In this document: one piece after another, positions 40,943-50,826 of the stretch | Numbering within the stretch: position 1 is the first letter of the stretch | How the letters are laid out: the number at the start of each line of letters is the position of its first letter | From: an uncultured Candidatus Nitrosopumilus sp. | GTDB lineage: Archaea; Thermoproteota; Nitrososphaeria; Nitrososphaerales; Nitrosopumilaceae | Reading direction: 5' to 3' | DNA: 64,000 nucleotides | Assembly: GCA_951812645.1 (NCBI GenBank) | Contig: CATOSM010000001.1 | Coordinates: forward strand, 103,560-167,559 | Program-made: the position numbers and the translations under genes | Notes under the pieces: model-generated | The model's input: only the letters and a program-made list of their open reading frames with translations | Database searches by the model: none | Told to the model about the DNA's origin: nothing

Positions 40943-42100
40943 ATGTCTTCTGACTCTCAGACTATTCGTCGTGCCATTTTATCAAAATGGCATGAATCTC
41001 TTTCAAAACATGGGAATCTGTTCTCTTCGGATTCTGTAAGTGGGACAAGTCCTCCCTCCGTTTTTGTTGGTTCTTATGATTATCCCAAAGTCTTTGTCGG
41101 ACCAATGGTTCCCCCAATACATGGTGACACAGGTTTACTTGATAGTCCTGAACAATGGAAAGGCAAGTCTCTAGAAGATATTGTTAACTTTAGATTAAAT
41201 TTGGTTCGAGGAATCCAAAAAATCCCTATCGAACAAACCGATGGCAGATACATTGAAAATCTTCAGGAAGTTGCAATGTCTTCAAAACCTGTTGATTCGG
41301 ATTTGATTTTTCATAAATCTACTTCTCCTAACGTTTCATTAGATGGTGAAAGTGCCCCGTTTGGCCCTGTCGGTGAAATTAAATCTGCAAAATTTTCAGG
41401 AACTGGTTCTGTCAAACCAATAGAAAAAACATACTATGACAGAGACTTGAAAGCCCAGGATGCGGTATTGAACTTGTATAATTCTGGAATTGATATCTCC
41501 AAAATCCAAAAATGTTTTAGTATTGGCATGCTTGGCCAAAAAAGAAAACTGGTTCCTACAAAATGGAGTATCACTGCCACTGATGATATTGTTTGCAGAC
41601 ATCTAACCTGTGATGTTTTAGATTACAGCTTGATTGATTCACATAGAATTTTTTCATACGAACATCTGGGCAATGTTTTCGCTGTTGTGCTATTTCCTCA
41701 TCGGTGGATTTATGAGATGATTGAAGCATGGTATTCAAACGGAGTGCTGGGCTTTGGTTCTGATTATGAGGACGCTCGTGGCATTGATCATCCCCCTTCA
41801 ATTGTAGGTGCATATTTTGCAGCCAAGTTAGCTGTTTTAGAATATCTTCATAAAATGAAAGTTCAAGCTGGTGTTGTTATTTTGCGTGAAATTCGTCCCG
41901 AATATGCTATGCCTGTGGGTGTTTGGCAAGTTCGAGAAGGAGTTCGTGAGGCTATGACCCAAAACCCTGTATTTGCAGATAGTTTTGATCATGCACTGCA
42001 TTTGGCATCACAAAAAATGGGTATTGGTAAATCTGAGTGGCTGTCTCATGGAAATATCATTGATTTGATGCGACAAAAAGCAATCTCTGATTTCTTCTGA
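40943..42100 (+). CDS. nreA: DNA repair protein NreA
   Basis: Archaeal Nre family, implicated in repair of DNA-damaging-agent lesions together with PCNA. Family blocks: PPSVFVGSYDYPKVFVGPMV, LLDSPEQWKGKSLEDIVNFR, GPVGEIKSAKFSG, VLNLYNSGIDISKIQKCFSIG and PTKWSITATDDIV. The last eight residues, QKAISDFF, are a PCNA-interacting (PIP) box, as described for euryarchaeal NreA. 385 residues, full length. The ATG at 40943 sits just downstream of the U2 unit, so its upstream region was altered by that insertion. Confidence 0.9.
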   Translation: MSSDSQTIRRAILSKWHESLSKHGNLFSSDSVSGTSPPSVFVGSYDYPKVFVGPMVPPIHGDTGLLDSPEQWKGKSLEDIVNFRLNLVRGIQKIPIEQTDGRYIENLQEVAMSSKPVDSDLIFHKSTSPNVSLDGESAPFGPVGEIKSAKFSGTGSVKPIEKTYYDRDLKAQDAVLNLYNSGIDISKIQKCFSIGMLGQKRKLVPTKWSITATDDIVCRHLTCDVLDYSLIDSHRIFSYEHLGNVFAVVLFPHRWIYEMIEAWYSNGVLGFGSDYEDARGIDHPPSIVGAYFAAKLAVLEYLHKMKVQAGVVILREIRPEYAMPVGVWQVREGVREAMTQNPVFADSFDHALHLASQKMGIGKSEWLSHGNIIDLMRQKAISDFF

Positions 42101-42152
42101 TCTATCTGAATGAGAGGGCATAAATTCTGGATTTGAATAAAAAAATAAAACA

Positions 42153-42908
42153 ATGAGTGAAGATACTGTGGAATCTGAATTTTCCAAATACGGCGTATAT
42201 GACGTAACCGATCGTCTTGAACTGTCTTTGCCTGAAACTCTTGTTAAAATTGAAAGAATTGGCGAACGTGCTTTCTCGTATTTTAGGCAAGATTCTGAAG
42301 GCAAGACTGTCGAAAAAATGATTCCTGCAAAATCAAATGAATTGCGGATTGAATTGGCCCCTATTAGACCTCTGAATCATCCTGCACGACGTACTGGGTA
42401 TGTTTTCTTAAAATTTGATAAAGAGATCTATCTGAGTCAAAACTCTGCTGCAAGTATTTTTGTTCACTGTCCAATTGAAGTTGGTGTCTTTCTTATTCAT
42501 AATTCAAAACGAGAATCCCTGGATTGGATTACTTGCAATCCCTTGAATTCTAGATTTGGTCTGTACGGCTCTCCTGATTCTGGTACTTTGTGTAAATATG
42601 CCGAAGTCACATTGGCTACTGATTTCTCTGATTCTATTCCGTATGTTGAAGGTGTCATGAAAATTGTCATTGAAAATAATTTAGCTTCTGGTCAGACTGT
42701 AAGTAAAGTAATATTTCCAATCACCGATAATTCCCTGTATTATGAAAACTCTAAATCTATTCTTGATGGAATCAAAGTCACTTTGAAAAAACGCGCTGTT
42801 GTGAGTATTGCTGATGTGCAAACAGACCCTGCCAATACTGATTGGACTAAATCCCCAGCATGGGAAGATGGCACTGCCAATACTTCCATGGAGATGGGTT
42901 TGGAATGA
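42153..42908 (+). CDS. DUF432 domain protein
   Basis: 251 residues: SKYGVYDVTDRLELSLPETL, RIELAPIRPLNHPARRTGYV, LKFDKEIYLSQNSAASIFVH and CPIEVGVFLI, matching the DUF432 layout of a beta-rich cytoplasmic or membrane-associated protein. The stop overlaps the mscS start (ATGA), so they are translationally coupled. DUF432 next to MscS is a recurrent archaeal pairing, suggesting a channel accessory role (inference). Confidence 0.75.
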   Translation: MSEDTVESEFSKYGVYDVTDRLELSLPETLVKIERIGERAFSYFRQDSEGKTVEKMIPAKSNELRIELAPIRPLNHPARRTGYVFLKFDKEIYLSQNSAASIFVHCPIEVGVFLIHNSKRESLDWITCNPLNSRFGLYGSPDSGTLCKYAEVTLATDFSDSIPYVEGVMKIVIENNLASGQTVSKVIFPITDNSLYYENSKSILDGIKVTLKKRAVVSIADVQTDPANTDWTKSPAWEDGTANTSMEMGLE

Positions 42909-43732
42909 TTTCTCTGGATTCTTTCCAAGGGTTATCTGAAATGGAAATTGTTGGTGGATTAACTGCTCTTTCTTTGTTGATTGGAGGAATTATCATGACT
43001 GCAGGAATCATTGCTGCAAAAATTGCCAAAATTATTTTTTTCAAATATTACGCTCCGACATTACCCAATGACACTGCAAAGAATTTTGGAAAGATTGTTT
43101 ATTTTGGAATCATTGTTATTGCATTCCTTGCGTTTACCTCTAGTCAGGGTCTTGATTTCTCTGGACTATTAGTTGCTGGTGGAATTTTTGCGGTGGTTAT
43201 TGGATTTGCAACTCAATCTGTTGTCTCTAATTTAATCTCTGGAGTTTTCCTGATGATTGAAAAGCCTGCAAAACACGGTGATACTATCCAAATTCCTGAT
43301 ATGGGAATATCCGGAACTCTTTTAGATATTGCAACTTTTTCTAGCCGTATACGAAAATTTGATGGGACTGTAATCCGTATTCCCAATGAGAAATTTTTCA
43401 CCTCCAACATTCGTTCTCTTACTGTCTCTACTGTGAGAAGAGCTGAAGCGATGGTGGGAATTGCCTACAAGGAAGATATTGATAGTGCCATCTCTGTCAT
43501 CAAAAATGAAATTCAACTTACTATGCCGTTTGTTCTCCGTATTCCTGAGCCTGAATTTCGAGTAGAGGAATTAGGGGACTCTAGTGTAAGTATCCAAGTT
43601 TTGGTATGGCATCCTAAGGATGATTGGAGCCAGGCACAGCCAATACTATTGACTACAATAAAACGTGCCTTGGACAAGTCTGGAATAGAAATACCATTCC
43701 CTCAGCGTGTAGTTTGGGATGGAAAAGAGTAA
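42905..43732 (+). CDS. MscS-family mechanosensitive channel
   Basis: About 275 residues from the ATG at 42905 (MISLDSFQGL). Three transmembrane segments (about residues 18-40, 55-75, 80-105) precede the pore helix region VAGGIFAVVIGFATQSVVSN, then the MscS beta domain (KHGDTIQIPDMGISGTLLDI, GTVIRIPNEKFFTSNIRSLT) and the C-terminal alpha/beta domain (VLVWHPKDDW). It releases solutes on hypo-osmotic shock. Coupled to DUF432 upstream. Confidence 0.9.
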   Translation: MISLDSFQGLSEMEIVGGLTALSLLIGGIIMTAGIIAAKIAKIIFFKYYAPTLPNDTAKNFGKIVYFGIIVIAFLAFTSSQGLDFSGLLVAGGIFAVVIGFATQSVVSNLISGVFLMIEKPAKHGDTIQIPDMGISGTLLDIATFSSRIRKFDGTVIRIPNEKFFTSNIRSLTVSTVRRAEAMVGIAYKEDIDSAISVIKNEIQLTMPFVLRIPEPEFRVEELGDSSVSIQVLVWHPKDDWSQAQPILLTTIKRALDKSGIEIPFPQRVVWDGKE

Positions 43733-44014
43733 CTATGCCATTTTTTGAATTTGTTTTCTCTCTGCCCTTTTCTTTTTGATCAGGCTAAACATTATCATTC
43801 CAACATTTACAATCGAAACAATCTCAATTAGATCAACTCCGTACAGGAACCAATCAATTATTGGATGCACTCTTGAGACGATTCCCGCTTCCAACATGAT
43901 GTCTGCGTTCCATACCATGTGTGGCACTTGAATAAACTGTATGATTGCAATTAGAATCACACTACCTAGAATTTTATTTTCATACCACTGCCAAAACTTA
44001 CTCCATGCGTTCAT
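43733..44014 (-). CDS. Small two-helix membrane protein
   Basis: 93 residues with two hydrophobic segments (ILGSVILIAIIQFIQVPHMV and LIEIVSIVNVGMIMFSLIKK) and a basic C-terminus (KKKRAERKQIQKMA). No family is recognised. It is convergent with mscS with no gap between stops. A tandem 14-bp sequence lies upstream (44054-44081). Confidence 0.55.
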   Translation of the reverse strand: MNAWSKFWQWYENKILGSVILIAIIQFIQVPHMVWNADIMLEAGIVSRVHPIIDWFLYGVDLIEIVSIVNVGMIMFSLIKKKRAERKQIQKMA

Positions 44015-44053
44015 GTATTCCGTCTGTTTTTGATTCTATTAAACACGTCGAAA

Positions 44054-44081
44054 ATTAGATCATCCTAATTAGACCGTCCTA
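44054..44081. promoter_or_regulatory. Tandem 14-bp repeat upstream of the small membrane gene
   Basis: ATTAGATCATCCTA (44054-44067) is directly followed by ATTAGACCGTCCTA (44068-44081), about 40 bases before the gene at 43733-44014. It could be a paired operator; there is no direct evidence. Confidence 0.35.
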
Positions 44082-44134
44082 ATTTTTTTACGCGTGAAAA
44101 GTGTAAGCGTGCGCTAATCAGTATAAGCTAATTT

Positions 44135-45523
44135 TTAATTTTCAGCTTTGATTCTTTCCTTACGCATCCAAATTGTTTTTCCTTTATGATCAATCAATTC
44201 TATATTCAATTCATTTAGTTTATCTCTGATTTTATCTGCTTCTTCAAACTGTTTTTCTTTTCTTGCACGTCCTCTGTCTGCAATCAATCTATCAATTCCT
44301 TCTTTTTCTTTTTCAGTTATTTCCGGTATTTTTAATCCTAAAATCTTTGACATTCTCCCGAGTTCTGTTTTGGTTTTCTCTGCATTTTCTTTTCCTAGTT
44401 TTTCTTCTGCTGCTAACTTATTGGTCTCTTTGACTAGCTGAAAAAATGCAGACAATGCCAAATGGGTGTTAAGATCATTGTCTAATGCATTGTCAAATTC
44501 CGAGCCTATTTTACTGATGAATTCACCGGATTCCCCTTCTTTCTGATCTTCTGCATGGATTATTTCGTAATGACATGTCCTCACCTGCCTCCATTTTGTC
44601 AGGTTTTCTTTGAGTAATTCTTCAGAATAATCAATTGGTTTTGAATAATGTCCTGATAGGCAAAACAATCTGATGACGTTTGGTCCCCAGTTCTCTAAAA
44701 CATGTTTTATTGATTTAACATTTCCAATTGATTTTGACATCTTTTCTCCTTCGATTGTTACCATTCCTACGTGCATCCAGATTTTTGCAAATTGATTACG
44801 CGTGTATGATTCTGATTGTGCTATTTCGTTTTCATGATGTGGGAAAATGAGATCACGTCCTCCTCCGTGAATGTCAAAATTTTCGCCTAGATACTTTACA
44901 CTCATCGCTGAGCACTCTATGTGCCATCCTGGCCTTCCTCTACCCCATGGACTCTCCCATGATGGTTCCTGTTCTGATAATTTCCATAATGCGAAATCCA
45001 ACGGATCTTTTTTCCCTTCATCTATCCCAATTCTTGCCCCTGACTGTAATTCGTCTATTTTCTTTTTTGATAGTTTTCCATATTCTGAAAATTTAGATAC
45101 TGAAAAATAAACTCCATTTTCTGAGACATATGCTGTATCTTTTTCAATTAATTTTCCAATAAACTTGATAATGTCTTCGATGTGTTCTGTTGCTTTTGGA
45201 TAGTTGGTTGCTCGTTTAACATTTAATCCATCAAAATCACTAAAATAGTTTTCAATGTACTGTGTGCTAATTTCCTGTGCTGTTTTATTTTCTGTATTGG
45301 CTCGTTTAATTATTTTATCGTCTACATCTGTAAAATTCTGAATAAACTTGATTTCAATTCCTTTATCTTCCAAATATTTACGTAATACGTCAAAAACTAT
45401 GATTGTTCTTGCATGTCCAATATGTGATTCGTCATAAACCGTCACTCCGCAGAGGTAAATCTTAACCTCTTTTGAAATATCCACCTCTTGTTCTACCTTT
45501 GATAATGTGTCTTGTAGTTTCAT
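44135..45523 (-). CDS. cysS: Cysteinyl-tRNA synthetase
   Basis: Class I synthetase charging tRNA-Cys. IYLCGVTVYDESHIGHART contains the zinc-ligand cysteine and the HIGH motif. Zinc site RPGWHIECSAMS and FDIHGGGRDLIFPHHENE, KMSKS in GEKMSKSIGNV, and the C-terminal anticodon helices (LLADRGRARKEKQFEEAD-like) are all present. 462 residues, full length. The ATG at 45523 follows the nadE stop by 1 base, indicating an operon nadE-cysS. Confidence 0.95.
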   Translation of the reverse strand: MKLQDTLSKVEQEVDISKEVKIYLCGVTVYDESHIGHARTIIVFDVLRKYLEDKGIEIKFIQNFTDVDDKIIKRANTENKTAQEISTQYIENYFSDFDGLNVKRATNYPKATEHIEDIIKFIGKLIEKDTAYVSENGVYFSVSKFSEYGKLSKKKIDELQSGARIGIDEGKKDPLDFALWKLSEQEPSWESPWGRGRPGWHIECSAMSVKYLGENFDIHGGGRDLIFPHHENEIAQSESYTRNQFAKIWMHVGMVTIEGEKMSKSIGNVKSIKHVLENWGPNVIRLFCLSGHYSKPIDYSEELLKENLTKWRQVRTCHYEIIHAEDQKEGESGEFISKIGSEFDNALDNDLNTHLALSAFFQLVKETNKLAAEEKLGKENAEKTKTELGRMSKILGLKIPEITEKEKEGIDRLIADRGRARKEKQFEEADKIRDKLNELNIELIDHKGKTIWMRKERIKAEN

Positions 45524-45524
45524 T

Positions 45525-46316
45525 TTATTCTCTATTTGGTTTCTGGGGTGGCAATCTTTTATGTTCGCTGTTTGTGTATAACCGTTGAATTTTTTCTATT
45601 GTGCTTCTTTTGATTTGCGTGGTTTTCTCAGTTTCATCCATTGACATCTTTTTCTCAAACAAACAATACAAAATGGAATCGACTTCCTCATATGGCACTC
45701 CTAACTCTTCTTCTGCCTTATGGTCCTTCCACAGGTGAGGACTGCTCTTTTTTGCAATGATGCTTTCAGGCACTCCTAATCGTTTTGCAATTTCTCTGAT
45801 CTGTAGTTTATACAATGATGCAATTGGAGTGATGTCTGATGCTCCGTCTCCAAATTTTGTAAAATAACCAATCATATGCTCACTTTTATCACTTGACCCT
45901 AATACAAGATAGTCTTTGATATTTGCATAGTAATACAAAATATTTGTTCTTACCCTTGCCCTGAGATTTCCTTTTGCCTTCCCATTTGGTTCCAAATGCA
46001 TCGAATATTCATTAATTATCGGATTGATGTCAATTAGCTTATGCTCTATGCCTGTCAACGAAATTATTTTTAATGCATCTTCTGTTTCTGATTTTGGCGT
46101 GATTGCGGTGTCTGGCATTATCAGTGCAATCGTTTTATCTTTTAATCTTCGCTTACAAATATGGGCCAATACTGCTGAATCTATTCCTCCACTTAATCCC
46201 AAAATGACTCCTTTTGATTGGTTTTTTTCTATCTGTCCAATCAAGAAATTTTCAACTGCTTCGATGATTTTTTCATAATCCTGATTCTTGATTTCATTGA
46301 TGGTGTCTTGGTTCAA
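45525..46316 (-). CDS. nadE: NAD+ synthetase
   Basis: Last step of NAD synthesis, amidation of deamido-NAD. PP-loop LGLSGGIDSAVLAHI (ATP), YYANIKDYLVLGSSDKSEHM, GYFTKFGDGASDITPIA and KKSSPHLWKDHKAEEELGVP are the signature segments. 263 residues, the ammonia-dependent short form with no glutaminase domain. The ATG at 46316; upstream (46317-46485) no gene is visible and the accessory island begins. Confidence 0.95.
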   Translation of the reverse strand: MNQDTINEIKNQDYEKIIEAVENFLIGQIEKNQSKGVILGLSGGIDSAVLAHICKRRLKDKTIALIMPDTAITPKSETEDALKIISLTGIEHKLIDINPIINEYSMHLEPNGKAKGNLRARVRTNILYYYANIKDYLVLGSSDKSEHMIGYFTKFGDGASDITPIASLYKLQIREIAKRLGVPESIIAKKSSPHLWKDHKAEEELGVPYEEVDSILYCLFEKKMSMDETEKTTQIKRSTIEKIQRLYTNSEHKRLPPQKPNRE

Positions 46317-46485
46317 TCATGGTTTTTGGGAATATGTGAGAATAAAACTTATGCATATTTGGAATCAGAAGAGTTAGTTTTGAACACGCATTTTCCAATG
46401 TAGAGGCGTTGCTCAAAACTTTGTACAGTCCATTTGCAAAACAATCGGACACAATTAAAATCGCCAAAAATTTCTAATTGATCCA

Positions 46486-47382
46486 ATGCATGAAGGAAAA
46501 AAACCAAAAGGAACGAATGCCACATTTAGTGCAGTAACGTCCTATTCTGGTAAAGATGAACAAATCCTCAAAATGAAATTTGATCCTACTGCAAAATATG
46601 ACCGGCAACAGGATGAGGGGGATGCCAAGTCTGTCTCTGAACGGACCAGTGAAAATGTTGACTGGGAAAACAGGATTATTTGGCTTTTGTTGAGTCAAAA
46701 AATCAAGTTTTAGGAAAAGCATCATTTGTAAACAAACTTGGAAATCCTATGTCAAATAGTTGGATTACGTGCCATTTTTTGATCTTGCAAGCATGTCTTT
46801 CGTTCAAAAAATTGTGTCCCAACACAAGCATACGAAATATCTGATAGGTTCACATGAAGTTCGAGACTTGCTAAAATCCACTTTGATTGATTCAGGGCGT
46901 AAAGAATATCCTGCTGATCATGCTATTGGCCACATGCCTAAGGACATTTATGAAAAACAAACAAAGCTATGTCCTGAGACATTGCGAAAAGAACCCTCTG
47001 AAGCACCAGATTCAACATACTTGCAAAATTCTCAAATGTTGTATCAGGCAAGGATGATACAGACGAGTTGCGTGCAGGGCTGAATCAAAAAATGCAAGAA
47101 TTGGACAGAAGGCCCAAACAGGAAAAATCAGAATACAACACACGGGCAAGAAACAACACGGTTGCCGAATCCCAGAAAAAGACGTTGGACGAAATACTTG
47201 AGAATTCCGAAAGCAGTGCAAAGACAATAGAGAACCTCGAGGCAGAAACTGAGAAATTAAAATCTGGTGAGCAAAAACTAGAGTTTTGCTGCATTGACTG
47301 TCAGCTGGTCCACAGCGAAAGCAGGCATCCTGCATGTGGAAGCAAGATGGGGAGGATCTACGAGGAAGAGTTATCAAACTGA
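46486..47382 (+). pseudogene. Tyrosine recombinase (integrase) remnant
   Basis: Catalytic C-terminal part across several frames: NKLGNPMSNSW (about 46735), HTKYLIGSHEVRDLLKSTLI (HxxR box, about 46827-46885), ADHAIGHMPKDIYEKQTKL with the candidate nucleophile Tyr, then a coiled-coil tail (LRAGLNQKMQELDRR, NLEAETEKLKSG) and a CxxC..HPAC end (47286-47340). This is the pattern of thaumarchaeal integrases of integrated elements. The N-terminal half is lost or scrambled (46486-46713 is open but unrecognised). It marks the left side of the accessory island. Confidence 0.65.
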
Positions 47383-47425
47383 TTTCGACGAAAAGATCAA
47401 ATCTGTGATGTGAAATAACCTTGTT

Positions 47426-47979
47426 TTACTCTAAATTCTTTTTCATCTCTTCAAACCCTTCTTTTGTGATTTCACTTTTGGCATGCCCTGCCTTTAGAAT
47501 TTTCAGTGGATCGTCAGCCGCAATTACGTTTGGACTTTCCTTTTTTGCCTTTGCCTCAGTTATCTTCTGAAGTACATGCCCATCGTTTTTTCAGCAACGT
47601 CTTTTGGTACTGCATCAACCACCCCTTAACTGTCTCTTCCCCGTAGCGTCATCTTTCTTTCGGGTTTTGATATTTCGGTCATTCCTGGAATTACAAACAT
47701 CGACGATGCAGAAAAAGGGCCTTTTTCCAGTCTGATATTTGTTATCCGGCGATGGTGATATCCCCCAATATGCCCTTCCAAACCCGGTCTTGCAGGATTC
47801 CTTACTATGACACGTTTTTCTGCAAGAAATATCGTGTTTGGTGTTGGTACTGCAGCACCGCCCGGTCTGCCCTTGATTGCCTGACAGACACTGATGCTCT
47901 CATCAGAATCTAGTCTTTCTTTGGTTTTTGCTGATTCTTTTTCATCTGCTGCTTCATTGTTGTTTTTCTTTCCAAACAT
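47426..47979 (-). pseudogene. PH-like and SHOCT domain protein, frameshifted
   Basis: From the ATG at 47979: a charged N-terminus, then a bacterial-type PH domain (IFLAEKRVIVRNPARPGLEG, YHHRRITNIRLEKGPFSASS, VIPGMTEISKPERKMTLRGR). An in-frame stop (TAA near 47628) and a frameshift near 47577 separate it from VVDAVPKDVAEK, VLQKITEAKAKK and a C-terminal SHOCT motif (DPLKILKAGHAKSEITKEGF). A decayed cytoplasmic protein of unknown role. Confidence 0.6.
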
Positions 47980-47984
47980 TTTGA

Positions 47985-48543
47985 TCGCTCTATAATTTCA
48001 AATCTTACGGATTTGCCCCAATATCCTGAAACTGAACTACGTAGATTCACTTCATGTGTTCCCAAACCCCCGTCCTTGACAATGATGGACTTGCTATGTT
48101 TTCCATCTCCATCATAATCATACGAGTTGTATCTGTTTTCACCAGAACTGTCGATTCCAATCACGTGCCTAGCGTATGTTTTGGCATTGTGGTAACATCT
48201 ACTTGCACCCTTTATTCAACTCTGTACTGTCGTTTGTCAAGTGTGATGATTGCAGCTCTATCTTGTTTTTCAACAACATCTTTTGTATCTGTACCAAATG
48301 CATTCTTGAATGCCTTTACACCGGATTACATTCCAACTTTAACAGGTTTTTTCCGTTGCTCCGATGTTAGGCTTGGTTCCTTACGTGCTCTCAGTTCCCC
48401 ACCTTTCAAGTTCTGTGCAGTCTTTGTTTTCTAATATCTCATATAATGTCATGGATTTTACAGCATCGCCTGATAATGCAACAACCACAATTACTGCAAC
48501 AGCTGCAGATCCAATTCCTAGAAAAATAATTGGTTTGTTCACA
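47985..48543 (-). pseudogene. Membrane-anchored protein, decayed
   Basis: Minus-strand frames give an N-terminal anchor (NKPIIFLGIGSAAVAVIVVV, near 48540-48480), MTLYEILENKDCTELERW, then after stops KAFKNAFGTDTKDVVEKQDR, TLDKRQYRVE and VIGIDSSGENRYNSYDYDGD. At least three interruptions. It was probably an exported protein co-oriented with the PH-SHOCT gene. The function is unknown. Confidence 0.5.
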
Positions 48544-49062
48544 AGTTAGAATTTTGTACTGATTTACTTGACTTTTATGTTGTTTGTTTATAAACAAAAA
48601 CTTTACAAAAATTCTTTATTTTTATTGTAAAACACTAAAAAAACAAAATCATGATTAATATTTTATTTTACTGTTTAATTTGCCAAAATCAAACATGGCT
48701 CTACTTTTATGGATCTATACCGTACTACCAAGCATGAAAAACGTATCTTTTTTGATCCGAAAAATTATGTCTCCATTTAAAAAAGATGATCGCAACTTTA
48801 AATATAATTCCGATATGAAAATTTTGGCTTTTAAGCAAAATCCTATTTGTAGAACAAGAAACGTCTGAGGGCCTCGAAAACAAATCGCGAAAGATGTCTC
48901 GAAAAGAGGGAATTTCCCTCAAGGCCACATCAGACAGTATTATTACGACAGTCCGTTATATCTGTGCCAATATTCAGCCAATAGATTTCACAATCATCTT
49001 TTATACTAATACCTGATAATCTCAGATGCGAAAGATGTTATTTGAAAAGTGGGGTGCAATAC
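48544..49062. other. AT-rich stretch without recognisable gene
   Basis: About 520 bases, very AT-rich at 48570-48670. A 62-codon frame (48680-48868) has no recognisable features. TTTTATACTAATA near 48999-49011 could be a TATA-type promoter for the operon that follows. Confidence 0.4.
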
Positions 49063-49649
49063 ATGTCAAATAAAGGCGATACTGGAATCTCAGGATGCAT
49101 CAATCAGAATTCAAATCTCATTATTGATAAGATAATTTCTGAACATCCTGTAGTTTCTTTTCTTGAGGAAGGGGGATGTACAACCAACAAAAACATGTTT
49201 ACAAAATGTGAAGTTATCCCCTTTTTTGAGAATCCAAAAGCAATCTGTCCTGAAATTTTCCGCAGAAGCAGAAACAAAATATCGACCGACAAACTGGCAG
49301 AAACACTCCATCCCAATTTCCCAAAAATAAAACTTGGGCTAAAAGACAACAAACAGACAACTACATCTGCACAATTTGCCATACAAACAGCAAAAACAAT
49401 TGACAAGATAATGCCATCATCTAAATTCAAAAATAGTTTACAATTATCTGAAGAGGGAATCTTGACGGACAATCAAAAGACACCAGTCACAACTGCACCC
49501 CTCATACGTCAGCCCTCTGCAGCATTCTGAACAAATTGGATTCTCTAAAAGAAAACCCTTCCATCTGTGAGAGAGCAACAACGTTGCAATCTTGTAAAAA
49601 AATCCTCGAGAAAATTTACCAAGAAAAGTACAAGGAGGATTCATCATGA
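49063..49649 (+). pseudogene. Unknown island gene, one frame change near its 3' end
   Basis: The ATG at 49063 (MSNKGDTGISGCINQN) is open to 49530. A frame change near 49490 continues as CTPHTSALCSILNKLDSLKE and ends at a TGA (49647-49649) that overlaps the next ATG after a GGAGG Shine-Dalgarno. The overlap suggests that the longer frame is the original. No family is recognised; the C-terminal part is helical. Confidence 0.4.
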
Positions 49650-49924
49650 GTATCTTAGATACACTGCATCAAAACGGATGCTGCACAGAAAACAATCCTG
49701 ATTATTCCATAACATATTCTGATGCTGACAAGACAAAGACAGTCAGCGTACGTGCCTTCTGTCTTGAATCAAGCATGCAGCATGACGAGTTTGGCAAGAT
49801 ACGCCTGTGGAAGGAGCATGTCCGACAAACAATCTGTCTTTCTTGGAAAAAAGATGTGACAAAAACTAGAGGATGTCAAGAGTGTCACGCAAGGATAAAT
49901 TCTAAAAAGGGGGAAGAGGATTGA
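49646..49924 (+). CDS. Hypothetical island protein, 92 residues
   Basis: The ATG at 49646 is preceded by AAGGAGGATTC, a strong Shine-Dalgarno. NGCCTENNPDYSITYSDADK, KTVSVRAFCLESSMQHDEFG and a C-terminal CQECHARINSKKG pair that could bind zinc. Unknown function; second gene of a tightly coupled operon. Confidence 0.5.
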   Translation: MSILDTLHQNGCCTENNPDYSITYSDADKTKTVSVRAFCLESSMQHDEFGKIRLWKEHVRQTICLSWKKDVTKTRGCQECHARINSKKGEED

Positions 49925-50067
49925 TTTTCTCAAATATTGTTTCAATTAACCAGACTGACAAAAATCATGTGATCCGACCAGACCATACGTTTGCCCTGTC
50001 TTTCTGGCTAATGCCACATGCTCAGGAGCCATTTCCTGCGGTTCTCGCTAATGGGGCCTCGTCATGA
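49921..50067 (+). CDS. Hypothetical small protein, 48 residues
   Basis: A TTG start at 49921 overlaps the preceding stop (ATTGA) and follows GGAAGAGG. MIFSNIVSINQTDKNHVIRP, then HTFALSFWLMPHAQEP. Coupling is the main support; it may be a fragment. The following 50068-50203 shows no gene. Confidence 0.3.
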   Translation: MIFSNIVSINQTDKNHVIRPDHTFALSFWLMPHAQEPFPAVLANGASS

Positions 50068-50203
50068 TTTTTTTGAATTGTATTTTCTATAAACGAAATA
50101 TCGCTAGTGCACCAAACCATCTTAGGAAAAACCACAGGATAAAGATTCTGCCATTCCCAAAGAATGAGACGTACTTTGGAAAATATCTCAGGAGACGACA
50201 AAC

Positions 50204-50371
50204 ATGACTGGAATAATTCTGGAATTTCACGAATTAAAGAGAATTTATGATTATCTGAAAATAACATCCAAGAAAAACGACGCAACACTACCAAAAATAA
50301 AACCCGTCACACATTCCATGGTGCAATCAAAGAATCCACCTTGTAAAATAATCGCCGAGGAACAATCATGA
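50204..50371 (+). CDS. Hypothetical small protein, 55 residues
   Basis: The ATG at 50204 follows CAGGAGACGA (Shine-Dalgarno). MTGIILEFHELKRIYDYLKI, basic and helical. Its TGA overlaps the next ATG (50368). The function is unknown. Confidence 0.4.
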   Translation: MTGIILEFHELKRIYDYLKITSKKNDATLPKIKPVTHSMVQSKNPPCKIIAEEQS

Positions 50372-50826
50372 GCAACATAACAAAAGGCATTGACGGGGTT
50401 GTTTTACGCCATCTAAAACTACATCATACCACAAAAGAAGATCTCCTGCAGCACATATCCAATAGACTGACATCAAAATATCCCGATGCAGAATTTACAA
50501 TCCCTGGAATTGCAGCAAGATTGGAATTACTACCAGAACAATTCCAAATAGAACAATCTGAAATCAATAACAGGCCAGTCTGGAAATTATGTGGAGACAG
50601 CATCACTATGCCAGACAGGATATGGCAAATCATAACATCATTGGCAAAACTGGAATGCTTCATCCAAAGTGTAATATACACGATAAGAAAACAGCACAAA
50701 TCCATTTCTCCACATGACATAAAAAATGCAATTGGAACTTTACAATCAAATGGAATAATCCAAATCAGAAACAGTGTTGCAACTGCTTCTGAGGGGCGAT
50801 TTTTAACACGGGAGATTATGCTTTGA
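50368..50826 (+). CDS. Island protein with tandem winged-helix-like regions
   Basis: 152 residues. Two similar halves end in probable winged helices (KEDLLQHISNRLTSKYPDAE, HDIKNAIGTLQSNGIIQIRN). This suggests a DNA-binding replication or regulatory protein of the element, which is inference from shape only. The start ATG overlaps the previous stop; its own stop overlaps the next TTG start. Confidence 0.5.
   Translation: MSNITKGIDGVVLRHLKLHHTTKEDLLQHISNRLTSKYPDAEFTIPGIAARLELLPEQFQIEQSEINNRPVWKLCGDSITMPDRIWQIITSLAKLECFIQSVIYTIRKQHKSISPHDIKNAIGTLQSNGIIQIRNSVATASEGRFLTREIML

Noticed and set aside
48680..48868. 62-codon frame in the AT-rich stretch
   Set aside because: No motif, no start signal, and composition matches the surrounding non-coding DNA.
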